Position numbers and translations under genes: made by a program
Notes under the pieces: generated by a model
What the model saw: the letters and a program-made list of their open reading frames with translations, nothing else
Databases searched by the model: none
Told to the model about the DNA's origin: nothing
Shown: in pieces, positions 60,215-64,000 of the stretch
Layout of the letters: the number at the start of each line of letters is the position of its first letter
Numbering within the stretch: position 1 is the first letter of the stretch
Assembly (NCBI RefSeq): GCF_963678545.1
Contig: NZ_OY782870.1
Location: 1,860,001-1,924,000 of the forward strand
Source of the DNA: an uncultured Methanomethylovorans sp.
GTDB taxonomy: Archaea > Halobacteriota > Methanosarcinia > Methanosarcinales > Methanosarcinaceae
Direction: 5' to 3'
DNA length: 64,000 nt

Positions 60215-62035
60215 CTAGTTTTCTTCTTCTTCTTCTTGGGTTATGGATACACCTGTGAGAAGCTCGTAATATTCTTTTGTTGGATCCAGCCAGTTCATCT
60301 CCTTTGCAAGCAAATTAGCTTCTTGGCAAAGAAGGCTGTACTTAACCTTGTCATCAATATAAGTATCCAGGAAATAATCCATAGCAAGAGCGTAGTCAGC
60401 TATGGTCTCATTATATGGGAGGTCAATATTATCCACAACTATTACACCACCCATACCCATCACGAGGCGTTTGATGCTTTCAAGAGCATCACTAAAACCG
60501 CATACCTTACTAACTATGCTTGGTGTAGCCTCTTTTCCTGCTTCAAGTCCCGTCAGCAGGAAAGGTTCATATCTTGACGGGAAAATCCCTGCAATACACC
60601 CTGCCATTAACTCATCAGAGTTCATATTAAGACCACCGTCATGACTTGATATCCACTGAGGGTACAATGCAGCTACTACATGCCTTCTTCCTGTGATGAG
60701 TTGTGCAGGCTCGAGCTGTCTTTCCTTGATCATTCTCTGGAGCCTTATTTCCTCACCCTGTAATATTTCATCCGGAAGCTTGAGAGGGAAACCATCAGGC
60801 ACATTTGACTTTGGACCATGGGCCGCAATAATAAAGCATACTACACGTATATCCTCATCCTGCTGACCTGCAACTATCTCCATCTTCACCATTCTATCCA
60901 ATAACATGAGGGAATCCAGCAAGTCTGGATAGCCTTTGTTCTCGATCTCAATACGAGATATGGAGAAAACTGGCAGTATCCTCTTCGCAGGAAGGGGTAT
61001 ACCTCCATAAACTTTCTGAATATTATCCGAAAGGAAGGTCTGTATCTTCTCGCGGCATTTCTTCTTTTTTTCCATGGAAATGCCTACTCCATTGCTGTCT
61101 ATACCATTGCGCACAACTATCGAATCTATTCCATAGAATAATTTGACTTCTTTGCGTGTGGAGTCACCTACTGCGGTCACGACATCGGCATTTGCTGAAA
61201 GGGCTTCAAGTCTTGCCAGGTTCTCCGGCACTTTTGGATCCCAACTGCTATCATTCAGACGTATTTTCTGTAATGATTGATGTCCTGAAGATCTCCCTGG
61301 TAATGTTGCATGGAAGGTAGCTACTGAATTTACAGACAAACCTAATTTACGCAACCTTGCCAGAGTATAGAATACGCCGAACTCGTGGCAGTGCAGGTAT
61401 ACATGCATGCTAGGCATAAGAGAAGCAGCGAAATCAGATACCGCCTTATCCGTGAAATCCTTTGCACGTTGTGCTTTTATTGTTACAAGCTCTCGTATGA
61501 ACTCGGAAATAGCATATGAGAGATTAAGATAATGAGTATACTCCTGTCCATTGCCCATGTTCTCATACTTTAACGAATCGAGTCCTACAAGAGAAAAAGC
61601 TTCAGCTTTCACTTTATCGGTGAGGCACATAACGGTACCTAAGTAGTCGGACATTATCCTGCAGAAATCGTTTGTTTTGAACATCAGATAAATAATAGGT
61701 ATGCCTTTGTAATGGCGTACACCACTAATGATTTCAATACCCCTTGATTTCATGGTTGTGATAGCTTCTGTGACCTCATCCTCAGTTTCATAAGGCTCAA
61801 AACCAGTCATATCAGTGATACGGTTGAGGCTTTTGTGCCAATCAGTGCCTGAATGCCCATAATAGGGGCCTGCAACTATAATGCCGGGTAGCATCTCATC
61901 CTTGATGGCTCCCGAACTCATAAGGGATGCAAGAGTAGTAGCTTCGGCATCAATCACATTCCAGATACCACCCATTTTATTCGACTTTGGACCAGCCTCT
62001 TCTCCTGCTATAACTAACCATTTTCGTTCAAACAT
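60215..62035 (-). CDS. GT3-like glycogen synthase
   Basis: A 606-residue GT-B enzyme resembling eukaryotic-type glycogen synthase. The glucose-donor loop is EEAGPKSNKMGGIWNVIDAE, followed by YLHCHEFGVFYTLARLRKLG and VATFHATLPGRSSGHQSL. The donor half has IFPSRYEPFLLTGLEAGKEA, the usual acceptor/donor glutamates, and TPSIVSKVCGFSDAL. Several internal residues of yeast GSY are replaced, so regulation by glucose-6-phosphate is not implied. It heads the galT-GT4 operon and is divergent from the GH57 genes. Confidence 0.85.
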   Translation of the reverse strand: MFERKWLVIAGEEAGPKSNKMGGIWNVIDAEATTLASLMSSGAIKDEMLPGIIVAGPYYGHSGTDWHKSLNRITDMTGFEPYETEDEVTEAITTMKSRGIEIISGVRHYKGIPIIYLMFKTNDFCRIMSDYLGTVMCLTDKVKAEAFSLVGLDSLKYENMGNGQEYTHYLNLSYAISEFIRELVTIKAQRAKDFTDKAVSDFAASLMPSMHVYLHCHEFGVFYTLARLRKLGLSVNSVATFHATLPGRSSGHQSLQKIRLNDSSWDPKVPENLARLEALSANADVVTAVGDSTRKEVKLFYGIDSIVVRNGIDSNGVGISMEKKKKCREKIQTFLSDNIQKVYGGIPLPAKRILPVFSISRIEIENKGYPDLLDSLMLLDRMVKMEIVAGQQDEDIRVVCFIIAAHGPKSNVPDGFPLKLPDEILQGEEIRLQRMIKERQLEPAQLITGRRHVVAALYPQWISSHDGGLNMNSDELMAGCIAGIFPSRYEPFLLTGLEAGKEATPSIVSKVCGFSDALESIKRLVMGMGGVIVVDNIDLPYNETIADYALAMDYFLDTYIDDKVKYSLLCQEANLLAKEMNWLDPTKEYYELLTGVSITQEEEEEN

Positions 62036-62058
62036 TATTGATTCCCACTGACGATTGT

Positions 62059-62086
62059 ATAAAAGTTTAATTGGTCTCTACCAATA
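62059..62086. promoter_or_regulatory. Divergent promoter with inverted repeat
   Basis: ATTGGT-N4-ACCAAT (62071-62086) abuts the TATA-like TTTTATAC (62066-62059, minus strand) of the glycogen synthase operon. It is a plausible operator controlling storage-sugar synthesis and perhaps the divergent GH57 genes. Confidence 0.5.
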
Positions 62087-62174
62087 AAACAATATCGTTA
62101 ATATCTATCCATTAGAATATATACTGTTGTTAAAGTACAATAGACTAAAATAATGAGAGATGATATATCTAATC

Positions 62175-63305
62175 ATGGAATCGGTTTGTGTGTGTGTGGA
62201 GTTACATCTACCTTATCATTTGAAATGGTACTGGTCTGCTGATGGTTATCGCATACCTGAGATATCGACTTATTTTGACCAGGAGAGGATCTTTAATGAT
62301 TTTCAGCGTATGGCAGCAAACATTGGCAGAACTAACAAGATATTAGAACGATCGATTGCTAATGGAGCGGCCTATACACTGAACCTTTCAGGGACATTTC
62401 TTGATCAATGCTCCTGGGATCCAAGAGTATTGAATTCATTTAGGGAGTTGGCAGATACCGGAAATGTTTCATTTGCGGCATCAACCTATTATCATTCCCT
62501 TAGTGCTCTTTATCCCGACCTCACGGATTTTAAAGAGCAGGTATGGACGCATATGGAAAAGATATCAGAGCTGTTTGGCATTACTCCTTCAGCTTTTGTA
62601 AACCCCGAATTGATGATATCGGGAAATATTGGAGGAGTGCTAAAAAAGCTGGGTTTGAAATGCATGATAGCAGAAGGGGCTAAAAATCTGCTAAATACAG
62701 ATGTGCCGTCTAAAGTATATTCTGATGATATGCCCACATTGCTTCGGCACATTGGCCTCAGCGAGGACATCAATAGGCATTTCTGTGAGAAGTCATGGGA
62801 AGATTATCCACTGACAGCCGATAAATTATCTTCCTGGATTGAGCGCATTGAAGGTAATGTTATCACTCTTTACCTGGATTACGGTTCCATAGCCTGGAAC
62901 GAGAGCAAAGCAGGAGGGATGTTCCAGTTCCTAACAGAACTGCCGCAAAGCCTGGAAGAAAGAGGTATTAGCATGATCAAGCCCGAAGATGCCGTGAGCA
63001 GATTTGACAAAGTAAGGCTGGACACCATAAAAACCGAGTCTGCAGCCCGTTACGGGATGGGGGGCCTGCTTGGAAACCATGCACAGCATTTCTACTTAAA
63101 GGAACTTGAGATCATAGCACAAGAAATAAAGGAACGTGCTTCTGCTTCAGATAATGCCCAGATGCAGCATATATTCGGATATCTACAGCAAAGTGATATT
63201 TTTCTGGATATGAACACAGCTCACATTACCGGATATGAGAGGGCTGTGAATAATATATCCATACTATCTGATTTCAGAAGGGCTATATGGGAGGGGAGGA
63301 CATGA
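62175..63305 (+). CDS. Glycoside hydrolase family 57 enzyme, first copy
   Basis: About 376 residues with the GH57 start VCVCVELHLPYHLKWYWSAD and SAFVNPELMISG, where the Glu after Pro fits the GH57 nucleophile position. It is much shorter than GH57 branching enzymes or amylopullulanases. ATG 62175 follows GAGAG; ATG 62160 is an alternative. Its stop overlaps the second GH57 gene by 4 bp. Related archaeal enzymes act as alpha-amylases or 4-alpha-glucanotransferases on glycogen, which fits the divergent synthase operon. Confidence 0.85.
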   Translation: MESVCVCVELHLPYHLKWYWSADGYRIPEISTYFDQERIFNDFQRMAANIGRTNKILERSIANGAAYTLNLSGTFLDQCSWDPRVLNSFRELADTGNVSFAASTYYHSLSALYPDLTDFKEQVWTHMEKISELFGITPSAFVNPELMISGNIGGVLKKLGLKCMIAEGAKNLLNTDVPSKVYSDDMPTLLRHIGLSEDINRHFCEKSWEDYPLTADKLSSWIERIEGNVITLYLDYGSIAWNESKAGGMFQFLTELPQSLEERGISMIKPEDAVSRFDKVRLDTIKTESAARYGMGGLLGNHAQHFYLKELEIIAQEIKERASASDNAQMQHIFGYLQQSDIFLDMNTAHITGYERAVNNISILSDFRRAIWEGRT

Positions 63306-64000
63306 GGTCTGTCTGCTTTTACTTTGAGGTCCATCAGCCATATCGATTAAAATGGTTCTGGCCGGATGAACACACGGGCTTTGAGAGATATTTCGATAAC
63401 AAGACTAACAGGGAGATATTTGAGAAGATCTCACGCAAATGCTACCTTCCAGCTAACAGGACCATGCTTGATCTTATTGATGAATACGACGGAAAGTTTA
63501 AGATAAGTCTCTCTGTCACAGGTACATTGCTCAGCCAGTGTGAGAAATGGAATAAGGATGTACTGGAAACCTTCAAACAGATGGCAGAGACAGGATGTGT
63601 TGAATTCCTGGAAGAGACTAACTATCACTCTCTTGCAGGTTTATTCGATGATAGGGACGAGTTCAGGGAGCAGATACGTGAGCACAGGGATAATATGAAG
63701 GCTCTCATAGGGGTGGAACCTCAGGTGTTCCGTAATACGGAGCTGATTTATAATAATAGCCTTGCAGCCACTGTCAAAGATATGGGATATAAAGCAATAC
63801 TTTCCGAAGGTACTGAACATCTGCTTGGCAACAGGTCACCTAACTACGTATACCAGGCAAAGGGCTCGAATATCAAGGTACTGCTGCGTAATTATAAACT
63901 GAGCGATGACATAGGCTACAGGTTCACCGCGAGGTGGTGGCCGGAATATCCGCTTACAGCGGACAAATGGGCCAGTTGGGCTTCCCTTACACCGGGAGAT
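63302..64000 (+). CDS. Glycoside hydrolase family 57 alpha-amylase-like enzyme, second copy (partial)
   Basis: This gene starts at ATG 63302, within the ATGA overlap, and is open to the window edge (233 codons seen). SVCFYFEVHQPYRLKWFWPD is the family N-terminus, TGTLLSQCEKWNKDVLETFK and EETNYHSLAGLFDDRDEF follow, and the nucleophile region VFRNTELIYNNS carries Glu. It is a diverged paralogue of the preceding gene. The pair likely forms one glycogen-remodelling or degrading unit. Confidence 0.88.
   Translation, partial: MRSVCFYFEVHQPYRLKWFWPDEHTGFERYFDNKTNREIFEKISRKCYLPANRTMLDLIDEYDGKFKISLSVTGTLLSQCEKWNKDVLETFKQMAETGCVEFLEETNYHSLAGLFDDRDEFREQIREHRDNMKALIGVEPQVFRNTELIYNNSLAATVKDMGYKAILSEGTEHLLGNRSPNYVYQAKGSNIKVLLRNYKLSDDIGYRFTARWWPEYPLTADKWASWASLTPGD

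Overview
The window is from a methanogenic archaeon of the Methanosarcinales, most likely Methanosarcinaceae close to Methanolobus or Methanomethylovorans (inference). The evidence is methanogenesis marker protein 14 at the left edge, archaeal-type ribosomal proteins (L7Ae, S28e, L24e, S6e) with aIF5B, TATA/BRE-type promoters, geranylgeranyl reductase-type lipid enzymology, disaggregatase-family surface proteins with PKD modules, and ISL3- and IS5-type transposase relics. Coding density is normal at both ends. The middle (about 27.4-44.1 kb) is AT-rich accessory DNA with long gene-poor gaps.

Layout. 0-10.3 kb is mostly core: thioredoxin plus marker protein 14 (minus), an IS relic abutting a small cytochrome b5-like gene, sufC-sufB, a secreted hypothetical protein, then the rpl7ae-rps28e-rpl24e-ndk-infB-rps6e translation block. 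10.3-16.4 kb holds a decayed gene, a perfect 28-bp palindrome beside a TATA box, and an operon of an RND/MMPL-type exporter with two paralogous membrane-anchored COG1361 proteins, followed by a TrmB regulator. 16.4-19 kb holds small redox, membrane and regulatory genes and a gamma-carbonic anhydrase homologue.

19-23.1 kb is the most notable region. A plus-strand module (small CxxC thioredoxin, universal stress protein, ArsP-type permease) faces a minus-strand mercury-methylation pair, hgcA-hgcB, preceded by an AbrB-type regulator. Two near-identical inverted repeats (GTATTTCAA-N6-TTGAAATAC type) flank the plus-strand module, one upstream of thioredoxin and one between a decayed iron-sulfur-type gene and hgcB, suggesting one regulator controls both sides.

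23-28.9 kb carries a GNAT acetyltransferase, a MarR regulator with its probable operator, a bacterial-type LonA protease, a cysteine hydrolase, and a Cache-plus-cupin lipoprotein. Two MITE-like elements (near 18.8 and 27.6 kb) share terminal repeats with the end of an ISL3-family relic near 44.1 kb. 28.9-30.8 kb has almost no long reading frame but holds two small ORFs and a GC-rich run of three hairpins that looks like a structured RNA. 30.8-40.4 kb encodes two giant disaggregatase-like matrix proteins (beta-helix, PKD and DNRLRE modules). The second is interrupted by one extra T in a T-run and contains a recent tandem duplication.

40.5-64 kb contains an erythromycin-esterase homologue, an acetolactate-synthase-like enzyme with a valine-rich leader-like ORF, an ISL3 relic, a coiled-coil protein of unknown role, geranylgeranyl reductase, a gamma-glutamylcyclotransferase/radical-SAM fusion, a Vms1/eRF1-like release factor, EngB, a DHH phosphoesterase, two COG1361 surface proteins, a KaiC-like ATPase/unknown/PAS histidine kinase operon, a Nif3 homologue, and a polysaccharide-storage cluster (GT4 transferase, GalT, GT3-like glycogen synthase, and two GH57 enzymes on the opposite strand).
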